Assembly (NCBI GenBank): GCA_024403755.1
Contig: JAKSRF010000017.1
Span: 1-32,579, forward strand
Source: Clostridia bacterium
GTDB taxonomy: Bacteria; Bacillota; Clostridia; Saccharofermentanales; Saccharofermentanaceae
DNA length: 32,579 nucleotides
Direction: 5' to 3'
Under the pieces are notes generated by a model that saw only the letters and a program-made list of their open reading frames with translations, made no database searches and was not told the DNA's origin. The first letter of the stretch is position 1. Each line of letters starts with the position of its first letter. Both the position numbers and the translations under genes were made by a program. Shown in pieces: positions 24,820 through 32,579 of this stretch.

Positions 24820-26999
24820 TAAGCATCACCTCCAAAAGGATTATCATTAAGGAACGATGTTTCATCGTTAGCAGTATACTGATTGTTATCATTAACAGGC
24901 TCAGAATAATCGTTTACATATGGTTGTTGTACCGGTTCAGCATAAGCATTAGGATATGCTGACTGCTCAGGTTCAGTATAATCAGTAGGATAAGGCGTCT
25001 GATTGTAGGCCTGAGGGTTAACGTAATCCTGAACCGGAGGTTGCTGAACATAATTTTCGGAAACTGTTACAGGTGCCTCCTTCTTAACTTTCTGCTTCTT
25101 CTTAGGCTTTACAGCAACTGTCTTCTTTTGTACTGAATCAACAAGACTTGCTACAGAAGAAACAGGATACATGAAAGCAAATACAACCAAAATAATCACC
25201 GTAACTATAAATACAATTCTTAATTTGTTCAAGCTCAATGCAATAGCATTAACAAACAAACCGAAGCAAATTCCGAGCACAAAAGTCTTCTCTGCCAACC
25301 TTCTGACACTTAATGATATACCGCCGCTTTTCGCAAGATAAGCCAAAGCATAAAGATAAGTAAAATCATTCATACCGAGAGATAATCCCAAAAGCATAAC
25401 AGTTACAACAAGTACTTTGGCAGTAGGCAATAAAGCAAAAAGTAATAATCCGATAACAGCAGCACTTGAAGAAATAGTAACCTTTACCTTTGTAGACATT
25501 ATATTAGAGAACGAATTACGAATAATAACTGCAATAAAACATGCAACAAAAGCACAAATCAAATAATAAAATGACGACGTTGCCAAGGTAATACCGACAG
25601 TCTCAAGGAAATTCGGAACAAATCCTAATATAAAAGCAAAAATAAATCCCAATACAAGATATGCTGATAACAGCAATCCGCCCAAATAATGATTACCCAG
25701 CATCTCGAGATGATTGCCCAAGGATACATATTGCTCATTACGCGGATTATTACTCTTAAAGAAGAATGACAAACCTATGGCAGTAAGTATCAAACATGCA
25801 CCGCTGATAAGCGTTACTACAAGGATACCGAATCTCTCATAACAAACACCTGCTACAACAGTACCTACTGCAATTCCGAGGAAATGAGAGGTATTCTGTA
25901 GACTGTGAATCTTTGAATCATTAAAATCCTCAAATCTCAATGAAGCAGCATTTATTCTGTAGTCACGCAGATAATCAAAGACAAATCCTGAAGCAAAGGA
26001 TATCGGCAATACCAATACCATAGTAACAACTAAATTATTTACAAGACCGCAAACCAACGACAACAAATAACTTACAACAGGAATGGCAATAATTGAAATT
26101 CTGCTGGTAATTTTAAACTTAATTGACTTCTTTATGCTCTTAAAGCCGAAGAATCCGGCAACAAAAATCAAAAGAGCTACCAAAATCAATAATTGTACAA
26201 TTATATCTTTTGAATCACCCAAGGAGTAATTATCTTTGAATTTATCTTTAATATAACTGGACAGAATAATCGGTTGCATTACAGAGCTGAAAGCCATAAA
26301 GAAAGACAAAAATCTTACAGCATTCTCACCGTATGCAAACAATTGAGGGACATTATTTGAATAACCGGCAGACATTGATGTAACAAGCAGGTTAATCTCA
26401 AAAATGAAAATACCCATAGAAACCGCGATTGCAAAAATAGTAAATATCCAACTTAAAGACATACCGTTAACTGTTGACTCAAAGTCTGAAGAAGGCATTC
26501 TTATCTCAATAATTCCGGATACAGTATTTTCTGATGAAATAATCGGAGCTATGGCACAAACATAGTTAACCTTCTTGTCCGTACGCTTTGTTAAGCACAC
26601 AGTCTGTTCCTCAAAACAGGTATTATAATCATCACCTGCACCTGATAAAGTATAATCTTCCTCAGAATCAGGATCGGAAGAATAAAGTCTTATGTATGAA
26701 TTACCGGCTCTTGTATATATATCTACAGTATACGGCTTATTCTCAGCATAACAGTACTCAGGAAGCGGGTACTGCATACCTTCATGAATATCGGTATAAT
26801 TCAATGTAGTGGAGCAAGCCAAAGCCAAAGACTTCATTGTTGCAGCCCTCTCGGTTCGTAATACACCTATATATACATCCGACAAATATGATGACATAAC
26901 CAACAATACAACCAAAACCGTTACAAAGCAGTAACCGATTGTCGCACTGATAGCTCTCTTCTCTCTTAATCTTCTCTTCTCTGCACTGTTACGACTCAT
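24819..26999 (-). CDS. Cache-like sensor domain fused to an MFS-type transporter
   Basis: This 726-residue protein starts with a basic cytosolic tail and a first span (about 19-40). An outside domain of about 145 residues follows. Its end (CAIAPIISSENTVSGIIEIRMP) has the strand-turn-strand of Cache domains. After another span (about 184-208) come about 12 further spans in MFS order, with GFVFDYLRDYR and VVAGVCYERFG like MFS inter-helix loops. The tail (about 625-726) is cytosolic: a Lys-rich patch, then about 70 residues of Pro, Tyr, Gln, Asn and Glu. A sensor domain joined to a transporter fold is uncommon. It overlaps the gene before it (ATGA) and the one after it (TAATG). The ligand and transported substrate are unknown. 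Confidence 0.72.
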   Translation of the reverse strand: MSRNSAEKRRLREKRAISATIGYCFVTVLVVLLVMSSYLSDVYIGVLRTERAATMKSLALACSTTLNYTDIHEGMQYPLPEYCYAENKPYTVDIYTRAGNSYIRLYSSDPDSEEDYTLSGAGDDYNTCFEEQTVCLTKRTDKKVNYVCAIAPIISSENTVSGIIEIRMPSSDFESTVNGMSLSWIFTIFAIAVSMGIFIFEINLLVTSMSAGYSNNVPQLFAYGENAVRFLSFFMAFSSVMQPIILSSYIKDKFKDNYSLGDSKDIIVQLLILVALLIFVAGFFGFKSIKKSIKFKITSRISIIAIPVVSYLLSLVCGLVNNLVVTMVLVLPISFASGFVFDYLRDYRINAASLRFEDFNDSKIHSLQNTSHFLGIAVGTVVAGVCYERFGILVVTLISGACLILTAIGLSFFFKSNNPRNEQYVSLGNHLEMLGNHYLGGLLLSAYLVLGFIFAFILGFVPNFLETVGITLATSSFYYLICAFVACFIAVIIRNSFSNIMSTKVKVTISSSAAVIGLLLFALLPTAKVLVVTVMLLGLSLGMNDFTYLYALAYLAKSGGISLSVRRLAEKTFVLGICFGLFVNAIALSLNKLRIVFIVTVIILVVFAFMYPVSSVASLVDSVQKKTVAVKPKKKQKVKKEAPVTVSENYVQQPPVQDYVNPQAYNQTPYPTDYTEPEQSAYPNAYAEPVQQPYVNDYSEPVNDNNQYTANDETSFLNDNPFGGDA

Positions 27000-27679
27000 C
27001 TGTTATCACCTCTCTTCTTCTCACCGAAAAGAATTTTCGGTAAAAACAAATGAATAATAAACAAAACCACACTGGCAAAAACAGATAACAAAACAGCCTT
27101 CAAAATTCTATTCTCACGAACATTACCAAAATCCGAAAGCTCATCAAAATCCGTATGGTACTCAAATACGGCAACACATCTTCCCTGACTGTCGCTGATT
27201 GGTACAATAACACTTTCATAGGTATCTGAAACAGATGTATAATTCTCGTTATCTGCAGTTAACCATTCACTGATTTCCTTCTTAGTAACAACAAAATCAT
27301 CGCTCTTGGCGCCTTCCTTTGAAGTCATCATAGAAATCTGTCCGCCGCTGTAAAGAAACATAGCATAAGTACTGTCACAAAAATTCTCATCAGTAACATC
27401 CTTAAGCATAAGATTGAAAACACCTGTGTATTTAAGAGCGGCTACATTAGAATCCTGAACAATCTCATCACCGCTTACAGTCATCTTAATCATATCGCAA
27501 ACCTGTTGCATTCTTCTGTCTGCAATAGCTCTGTATTCATCCTCAAATTGCAATCTCATATGATGCATTGCAAATGATACTGATAAAACCGATATCAAAA
27601 GAGATGCTATTATTAAAACAACAGCTCTTATTACTCTGTTTAACAAGCCCGAAGAAGTACCTGCTTCACTCTGTTGCAT
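26996..27679 (-). CDS. Two-span membrane protein with extracytoplasmic Cache-like domain
   Basis: A 227-residue protein with spans at about 15-37 and 195-217 and an outside domain of about 155 residues. The domain begins with a long helix (QFEDEYRAIADRRMQQVCDMI) and ends with SVIVPISDSQGRCVAVFEY, the usual PI-x-D-x-x-G-x-x-x-GV-x-E strand pair of single Cache domains. No kinase, HAMP or methyl-accepting part follows; the short C-terminus is basic. The layout resembles the first 210 residues of the next gene, and the two may be related by duplication. The last bases overlap that gene as ATGA. It follows the LTA-synthase-like gene by 39 bases. A sensor or accessory role for the transporter is inferred. 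Confidence 0.7.
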   Translation of the reverse strand: MQQSEAGTSSGLLNRVIRAVVLIIASLLISVLSVSFAMHHMRLQFEDEYRAIADRRMQQVCDMIKMTVSGDEIVQDSNVAALKYTGVFNLMLKDVTDENFCDSTYAMFLYSGGQISMMTSKEGAKSDDFVVTKKEISEWLTADNENYTSVSDTYESVIVPISDSQGRCVAVFEYHTDFDELSDFGNVRENRILKAVLLSVFASVVLFIIHLFLPKILFGEKKRGDNR

Positions 27680-27718
27680 AAATTTACCTCAAAACAAAAT
27701 AATATATATTATTATACA

Positions 27719-30304
27719 TTAATTTTCTTCATTTACGTCATCATTATAATAAATTTGTCCATACTCTACCGCAGAATAATCATTTAAGCTATTTGAGACA
27801 TTTTTCGGCAGCATTGAAACATCAGTATAAGGTATACCGTGCTTATCATAGACTGCTACTGCACTGACGGCACAAATATCTTCTTTAAGAATTCTCAAAA
27901 CACTTCTTGAACAAGGAGATAAAATACCTGACATATCCAAGACAGTCTGTCCGAGAAAATTCGGTGAAGTAATCAAACTACTGCTTTCAAAATTTCTGTT
28001 GTTGTACAAATCATAATTTGCCCAAATGAAGTAATCGGTATTATACAAAGGGAGTGAATCCTCAAGACTTATAGTACCCATATCATTCTCAAGAAGTTTA
28101 TCATAGAAACCGTCGCTTAATGTCGGCATATGGTCTCCGAAAAAGCATACAATTGTAGGATAGTCAGATTCTTTAATATGGTTAATCAAATATTCCAAAG
28201 CTTCATCTGACTCTTTCTGTAAAGACAGATAGTTCTGAGCATAAACAAAATCATTACCTTCGTCATCCTTCATATCTGTAATATGAACATCATATTTCAT
28301 ATTATCGAAATGCTGGCTGAAATCAGCATGATTCTGCATCGTTACGCAAAATAAGAACAACGGTTCACCCATACTCACACTCTCATCATAAATATCTGTA
28401 ATCTTCTCGAAAGTAGATAAATCAGAGATATAGTTACGAACATAATGAGTTGTCATCGGATCAAAGTCATCTCTTGTATAGAATTCCTCAAAACCAAGCA
28501 ACGGATACTTCTCTCTTCTGTCCCACCAATCACCGTCAAAAGAATGTAAAGCAACCGTGCGATAACCATTCTCGGCATAAATATTAGGTAAAGCATTCTC
28601 AGTATAATCATTAACATAGAAAGTATATACTGATGATCCCGGCAAAAGAGATGACATGGAATAACCCGTCAAAAATTCAAATTCAGTATTACATGTACCT
28701 CCGCCGAATATACTTACGGCAAGATCACCATGTATTGTCTCATCTTCAAAAGAATCCATAAACGGAGTAACCGGAATATCAGTTTTAAACTCTCGTATAT
28801 CAGATAAATCGGCATATGCCTCACTCATAATGCAAATGACATTCGGCTTCACCAATTTTCCGGTACTGTCTGTGCATCTTATATTGTTTCCGAAAACATT
28901 TAAATCAAGTCTTCTCTTAGCAATTTCAAGTGAATACTTATCTTCAATACTTAACATATTGGCGTAAGAATCAACTTCAGATCCTCTGCTGTTTATATTA
29001 TTTAAATGCAACAGGAAAGCAAAATACGTACCGTTCTCGTTATAGCTTTGAATCGGAGGATAAACTTCATAGTAAATATTTAATTTTTTAAGTAAACTCT
29101 TATTCAGAATTCCGCTGAAAACAAACAAAGCTACCAAAACAGAACACAAAGCAAAACAAGTCGACCTTTGCTTATTAAGCTTTTGTCTCGGAGTCTTGGT
29201 AATTAATAATATTAATGCCCAAGCAACAGTTAACATAATACCGGAAACAAAAGCTTTGGTTATATGAAAATAATACGTTGATCCGGTTTTAACAGCTATT
29301 CCCGCCGAGAGTAAATCCCATGGCATAAACGAGTCTCCGCGCATAACAAGCTTAACTGAATTAACATAAGCAAGAACAATAAACGGCAATGATACAATGA
29401 AAAATGACAGACTGCCTCTTCCAATCAACATATATACGGCGTAGTACAAAAGAACGATAATGATAAACATCAAAATAAAGCAAAAGTAATGCTTAAGCGT
29501 AAAAGGGAAAATAAAATTCAACGGAGAAGCATTCTCAACATTTAAAATATCTCCTATGATAAGCAAATATAATGAACCGAACACACATCTGTAAAATTCT
29601 TTAAAACTATCTTTCTTCCATAACGAAAAAATAAAAAGCAAACTCAAAGAAAGAATATACACAACAAAATTAAGGATTACATATTTTAAATTAATTTTTG
29701 AATAACTGTAATTTATATTCAACATCTTCGAGAAGCCAACAGCTAAATCAAAAGACATATCATCTTCGGTATCGGCATTTAAGACATAATTACGCGAAGA
29801 ATCAAAACCACCGGTTGTGTGCGCATCAAAAACTATAATTGTATCAGGTGCACAATCACTGAAAGATAACTTAACGTAATAACGTTCATCCTCATCCAAA
29901 TCTAATCCCTTACATTTTACTTCGACATAATCTCTGGACTTGTTATAAAGATATGCTTGTCCGCTGAATACTTCATTGCCGACATCATCATGAATCAGCA
30001 CATTTAATTTATCCGAAGAACTTAAATGTGAAGATTTTTTATTATAATACAATTTAAAATTATCAAGAGTACTGTCCTTTGCTTCAAAACTGAAATTATA
30101 TGAAGAAGACTGTGCAAAAGCAAGCGTACATACATCAGAATCGACATAATTACGACAATCCTTATAAGAAACAAAAGATTCAATATTTACAAACAATGTA
30201 CACAAAACCAATATGCATATCAGTATTTGATAAATATAATACTTAATACATTTACTGTTTATTATGCTCAATATGTTTTTAATTTTTAATAATATTCTTT
30301 TCAC
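27719..30304 (-). CDS. LTA-synthase-like sulfatase family phosphoglycerol transferase
   Basis: The protein (861 residues) has an N-terminal span, then an unusual outside beta-rich domain (about 45-200). Several further spans (about 205-400) and a C-terminal outside sulfatase-type catalytic domain (about 485-800) follow. Metal-site residues are E495 (NVICIMSEAYADL), T537 as the likely nucleophile in GGGTCNTEFEF, and the D-H of FFGDHMPTL. In LTA synthases this domain transfers glycerol phosphate from phosphatidylglycerol, which PgsA in this window helps make. At 861 residues it is longer than the usual 600-650 because of the extra outside domain. The start is GTG (30304) with AAGGT 8 bases upstream. 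TATAAT at 30335-30330 could be its -10, but no -35 is clear. Polymer type and acceptor are not known. Confidence 0.88.
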   Translation of the reverse strand: MKRILLKIKNILSIINSKCIKYYIYQILICILVLCTLFVNIESFVSYKDCRNYVDSDVCTLAFAQSSSYNFSFEAKDSTLDNFKLYYNKKSSHLSSSDKLNVLIHDDVGNEVFSGQAYLYNKSRDYVEVKCKGLDLDEDERYYVKLSFSDCAPDTIIVFDAHTTGGFDSSRNYVLNADTEDDMSFDLAVGFSKMLNINYSYSKINLKYVILNFVVYILSLSLLFIFSLWKKDSFKEFYRCVFGSLYLLIIGDILNVENASPLNFIFPFTLKHYFCFILMFIIIVLLYYAVYMLIGRGSLSFFIVSLPFIVLAYVNSVKLVMRGDSFMPWDLLSAGIAVKTGSTYYFHITKAFVSGIMLTVAWALILLITKTPRQKLNKQRSTCFALCSVLVALFVFSGILNKSLLKKLNIYYEVYPPIQSYNENGTYFAFLLHLNNINSRGSEVDSYANMLSIEDKYSLEIAKRRLDLNVFGNNIRCTDSTGKLVKPNVICIMSEAYADLSDIREFKTDIPVTPFMDSFEDETIHGDLAVSIFGGGTCNTEFEFLTGYSMSSLLPGSSVYTFYVNDYTENALPNIYAENGYRTVALHSFDGDWWDRREKYPLLGFEEFYTRDDFDPMTTHYVRNYISDLSTFEKITDIYDESVSMGEPLFLFCVTMQNHADFSQHFDNMKYDVHITDMKDDEGNDFVYAQNYLSLQKESDEALEYLINHIKESDYPTIVCFFGDHMPTLSDGFYDKLLENDMGTISLEDSLPLYNTDYFIWANYDLYNNRNFESSSLITSPNFLGQTVLDMSGILSPCSRSVLRILKEDICAVSAVAVYDKHGIPYTDVSMLPKNVSNSLNDYSAVEYGQIYYNDDVNEEN

Positions 30305-30356
30305 TTTACATTACCTTCAAACAGAAACCATTATATCGCAAATTCTATTTTTCGAA

Positions 30357-30391
30357 AATAAAAAAATCTGTCTCAGATGAACTAAGACAGA
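30357..30391 (-). terminator. Terminator of the tRNA-His/tRNA-Gln unit
   Basis: On the minus strand TCTGTCTTAG and CTGAGACAGA form a 10-bp stem with one G-U pair and a 5-base loop, followed by six or more T. Confidence 0.85.
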
Positions 30392-30403
30392 CAAGGCTTG
30401 ATT

Positions 30404-30478
30404 TGGCTGGGGTGGCAGGATTCGGACCTACGAATGCAACAGTCAAAGTGTTGTGTCTTACCGCTTGACGACACCCCA
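30404..30478 (-). tRNA. tRNA-Gln (anticodon TTG)
   Basis: Acceptor TGGGGTG with CACCCCA; anticodon stem CAACA/TGTTG with loop CTTTGAC, anticodon TTG at 30446-30444; T-loop TTCGAAT-type; encoded CCA at 30406-30404. It lies 24 bases after tRNA-His, and the pair shares one promoter and terminator. Confidence 0.96.
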
Positions 30479-30502
30479 ATAAAAATAGGTAAAAAAAAAG
30501 AA

Positions 30503-30580
30503 TGGGGTGGGATATGGGACTCGAACCCATGATATCCAGTGCCACAAACTGGCGCTCTAACCAACTGAACTAATCCCACC
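30503..30580 (-). tRNA. tRNA-His (anticodon GTG)
   Basis: Acceptor GTGGGAT with ATCCCAC, plus the histidine-specific extra G at position -1 (30580) opposite C73. The anticodon stem is CCAGT/ACTGG with loop TTGTGGC, and the anticodon GTG is at 30545-30543. The T-loop is TTCGAGT and CCA is encoded. Confidence 0.97.
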
Positions 30581-30600
30581 ATGTTTCTTTTGCAAGAGAT

Positions 30601-30629
30601 ATTATATTTATAAGTGCACTAATTGTCAA
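30601..30629 (-). promoter_or_regulatory. Promoter of tRNA-His/tRNA-Gln
   Basis: TTGACA (30629-30624), 17 bases, TATAAT (30606-30601) on the minus strand: a perfect sigma-A consensus. Its -35 overlaps that of the argJ promoter on the other strand. Confidence 0.92.
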
Positions 30630-30651
30630 GAACGATTTTTAAGAGTAAAAT
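30623..30651 (+). promoter_or_regulatory. Promoter of argJ
   Basis: TTGTCA (30623-30628), 17 bases, TAAAAT (30646-30651), each 5 of 6. Start of transcription would be near 30658, giving a leader of about 28 bases. Downstream, AGTATTATTTTTGA (30657-30670) is only a poor ARG-box match (6 of 10), so I do not call an operator. Confidence 0.8.
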
Positions 30652-30685
30652 ACCTAAGTATTATTTTTGACTAAGGAGATAAAAA

Positions 30686-31909
30686 ATGGAAGGTTTAAAA
30701 GAAATAGATAAAGCTTACATTACAATGCCTAAAGGCTTCAAGGCCAATGGTATCAGCGCAGACCTTAAGGGCAATAATGCTCTTGACGTTGCTCTTATTA
30801 TCTCAGATGTTCCTTGTAATGTTGCAGGAACATATACTTCAAATCTCGTTAAAGGACACTCACTTGTTCGTTCAATAGATGTAATTAATCAGAATAACAA
30901 GATAAGAGGAATTATTGTTAACAGTAAAAATGCAAATGCTTGTGTCGGTCAAGTCGGTTATGATGATGCTTGTGATATTGCAAAAACTGTTGCTTCGGAG
31001 ATTGGCTGCAATGAAAATGAGATTTTGACAGCGTCTACCGGCGTTATCGGTTCAAGACTACCGGCAGATAAAATCAAAGCTGTAATTCCTGAGCTTGTTA
31101 AATCACTTTCGATTGATGAACAGGCAGCACATAATGCAGAGCTCGCAATGATGACAACAGACACTGTACCGAAAGAAGTAAGTGCTTCAGTTACTCTCAA
31201 GAATGGTAAGCAGGTTACTATATCAGGTATGGCAAAGGGTTCAGGAATGATTCATCCTAATCTTGCAACAATGATAGGAATTTTCACTACTGATGCCGAT
31301 ATCGACTCAAAAGTGCTTAATACACTTATCCATAATGCAGTTAAACACACTTTTAACAGAGTAAGCGTTGATGGTGATACTTCTGTATGTGATATGGTCA
31401 TCGTAATGGCTAACGGTGAATCAGGTGTAACTATCGAAGAAGGAACTGAAGACTTCACAATTTTTGACGAAGCTCTTACCTCTTTGGCAAATGACATTGC
31501 TCAAATGATTGCATCAGACGGAGAAGGTGCTACAAAATTCATTGAAATAGAAGTTTATGGTGCAAAGAATGAAGCAGATGCAAAACTTATCGTAACATCT
31601 GTAGCAAGGTCTCCTCTTTGCAAAACAGCATTCTTCGGTATGGATGCAAACTGCGGAAGAATCATTACTGCCGTAGGATATTCGGGAGCTGATTTTGATC
31701 CGAATAAAGTTGACTTGGACTTAAGCGGTTTACCTGTTTATCGTAACGGATGTGCAATTGATTTTGATGAAGACTTAGCACACGAACTTCTTACCAAACA
31801 TGATATTAATGTTAAAATAACGCTTCACGAAGGCGAAGCATATGACAGAATGTACACTTGTGATTTCTCATATGATTATGTAAAGATTAACGGAAGCTAC
31901 AGATCGTAA
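30686..31909 (+). CDS. argJ: Bifunctional glutamate N-acetyltransferase/ornithine acetyltransferase
   Basis: ArgJ moves the acetyl group from acetylornithine to glutamate, closing the acetyl cycle of arginine synthesis; bifunctional forms also acetylate glutamate from acetyl-CoA. The 407-residue precursor cleaves itself at LA-TMIGIF, making Thr195 the N-terminal nucleophile of the beta chain. The oxyanion-hole Thr118-Gly119 lies in ASTGVIG. NSKNANACVG (79-88) has Lys where most homologues have Gly. The ending DYVKINGSYRS is typical. AAGGAG precedes the ATG by 7 bases. Unlike in many Firmicutes, argC, argB and argD are not next to it, and argH lies 27 kb away on the same strand. Confidence 0.97.
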   Translation: MEGLKEIDKAYITMPKGFKANGISADLKGNNALDVALIISDVPCNVAGTYTSNLVKGHSLVRSIDVINQNNKIRGIIVNSKNANACVGQVGYDDACDIAKTVASEIGCNENEILTASTGVIGSRLPADKIKAVIPELVKSLSIDEQAAHNAELAMMTTDTVPKEVSASVTLKNGKQVTISGMAKGSGMIHPNLATMIGIFTTDADIDSKVLNTLIHNAVKHTFNRVSVDGDTSVCDMVIVMANGESGVTIEEGTEDFTIFDEALTSLANDIAQMIASDGEGATKFIEIEVYGAKNEADAKLIVTSVARSPLCKTAFFGMDANCGRIITAVGYSGADFDPNKVDLDLSGLPVYRNGCAIDFDEDLAHELLTKHDINVKITLHEGEAYDRMYTCDFSYDYVKINGSYRS

Positions 31910-31941
31910 TATTTCACTTTTCATCTGAAAATGTAATTAAT

Positions 31942-31995
31942 ATATATCCCATACTCACCTTACTTCAACAGTACGGAAGTTATGGGATATATTTT
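31942..31995 (+). terminator. Terminator after argJ
   Basis: ATATATCCCATA (31942-31953) pairs perfectly with TATGGGATATAT (31981-31992) around a 27-base loop that holds a smaller ACTTC/GAAGT stem; TTT follows. Confidence 0.7.
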
Positions 31996-32126
31996 ATGTA
32001 AAAAATAGTTTCTTCACGAAAAGCTGGGGAATAAATAGATTATAAAGGAGTATTTATATTCTAACGTTTGAGTTACAAACACTGAACTGACAATAATCGT
32101 CGCTCTCCACGCTAAGCCCCGGTCAA

Positions 32127-32579
32127 ACTTCTCCAAATTGAGGTGTTTTCTTCTCCAACGGAAAAGTTTGGGAACCATTTTGGAGAAGTAATGTTTGAAG
32201 AAGGCAATTCCGCAAGATGTGTCCATAGAATTTGAAGGAAAAACGCTGATTCTTGCGGAATTTATGGTTGAAGACTACAATTCCGCAAGATGTGTCCATA
32301 GAATTTGAAGGAAAAACGCTGATTCTTGCGGAATTTATGGTTGAAGGACGGAAATTCCCGAGAATCGAGCACGGAATTCAAAAAAATATTGCAATTCTAC
32401 GGGAATTCTTGGTTTTGAAGCAACAAATTCCCGAGATTCAGTCACGCTTTCTGATAAAACCTGCAATTTCACGGGAATTTTGTAATATAAATTGTCGAAT
32501 TCCCGAGAATCGAGCACGGAATTCAAAAAATATTGCAATTCTACGGGAATTCTTGGTTTTGAAGCAACAAATTCCCGAG
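32127..32579. repeat. Tandem array of ~73-bp units with inverted repeats (continues past the edge)
   Basis: Each unit has a left arm, a 31-42 base middle, the inverse right arm and a 16-18 base linker, often with GGTT-GAAG. Left arms start at 32206, 32279, 32353, 32426, 32498 and 32570, so the period is 72-74. Units 1 and 2 (32206 and 32279) share 67 identical bases and have arms AATTCCGCAAGA/TCTTGCGGAATT. Units 3 and 5 are nearly identical and units 3-5 have AATTCCCG/CGGGAATT with further pairs inside. A looser first unit (32127) has ACTTCTCCAAA/TTTGGAGAAGT. The right arm of one unit can also pair with the left arm of the next across the linker. Periods of 72-74 break any reading frame, so it is not coding. 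Confidence 0.8.

Noticed and set aside
24819..27679. Cache proteins as histidine kinases or chemoreceptors
   Set aside because: Neither protein has a HAMP, kinase, GGDEF or methyl-accepting region after its outside domain.
30345..30582. Two minus-strand open frames of 66 codons
   Set aside because: They lie over tRNA-His, tRNA-Gln and the terminator, which explain the sequence fully.
32335..32538. Minus-strand open frame of 67 codons in the repeat array (and another at 32014-32226)
   Set aside because: It has no ribosome binding site and only reflects the repeats; unit lengths of 72, 73 and 74 bases would shift any frame from copy to copy.
32206..32579. CRISPR array
   Set aside because: The segments between palindromic parts are also repeated (units 1 and 2 are identical there), arms differ between units, and no cas gene is in the window.
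32127..32579. Integron attC cluster
   Set aside because: The arms are longer and simpler than attC sites, no cassette genes lie between them, and no integrase is visible.
1..32579. Insertion sequences, prophage or integrase genes
   Set aside because: No transposase, integrase or phage structural gene is encoded, and no terminal inverted repeats with target duplications were seen.

Overview
The window is AT-rich, densely coded bacterial chromosome with strong Gram-positive Shine-Dalgarno sites (AGGAGG-type) and consensus sigma-A promoters. The products and gene order (ftsK, pncC-type cinA, recA, recX, rimO, pgsA, acpP, rnc, smc, ftsY, rpsO) point to a Clostridia-type Firmicute. Lachnospiraceae or a relative is my best guess, from gene content and style only.

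Left part (1-3185): a secreted protein of DUF4214 repeats runs off the left edge on the minus strand. It is followed by a 0.4-kb AT-rich gap and a plus-strand GNAT acetyltransferase-argH operon. That operon has a recognisable promoter and a pair of ARG-box-like operators. Next (3344-6850), on the minus strand, come a zinc-finger DUF4428-like protein and a Nudix-MATE pair.

The core (6875-22128) is a long minus-strand run of housekeeping genes. In transcription order it reads proC, rnhA, nudF-like ADP-ribose pyrophosphatase, ftsK/spoIIIE, cinA C-terminal domain, recA, recX, rimO, pgsA, acpP, rnc, smc, ftsY, rpsO. Many joints are translationally coupled (TAATG or ATGA overlaps, or an 8-base overlap). 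recA has its own consensus promoter and a LexA box. acpP has its own promoter and ends in a terminator that abuts the ribosome binding site of rnc. rpsO has a structured leader and a strong terminator. The run joins chromosome segregation and repair (FtsK, RecA, RecX, SMC) with envelope lipid supply (PgsA, AcpP), RNA processing and protein targeting.

Right part (22161-32579): a solitary tRNA-Trp, a FabG-like reductase and a plus-strand single-span membrane protein come first. Then follows a minus-strand cluster of four membrane proteins. It contains an LTA-synthase-like phosphoglycerol transferase, a two-span Cache-like protein, a Cache-like domain fused to an MFS transporter, and a single-span protein whose cytoplasmic part loosely resembles sigma region 2. 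The last three genes overlap and look like an undescribed sensory or envelope module. tRNA-His and tRNA-Gln follow. Their promoter shares its -35 element, face to face, with the promoter of argJ. After argJ and its terminator, the window ends in a ~73-bp-period tandem array of inverted repeats whose arm sequences change together between units. It does not code and continues past the right edge.

The most interesting items are the terminal array, the Cache/MFS/sigma-like module, the shared -35 of argJ and the tRNAs, and the palindrome cluster upstream of recA.
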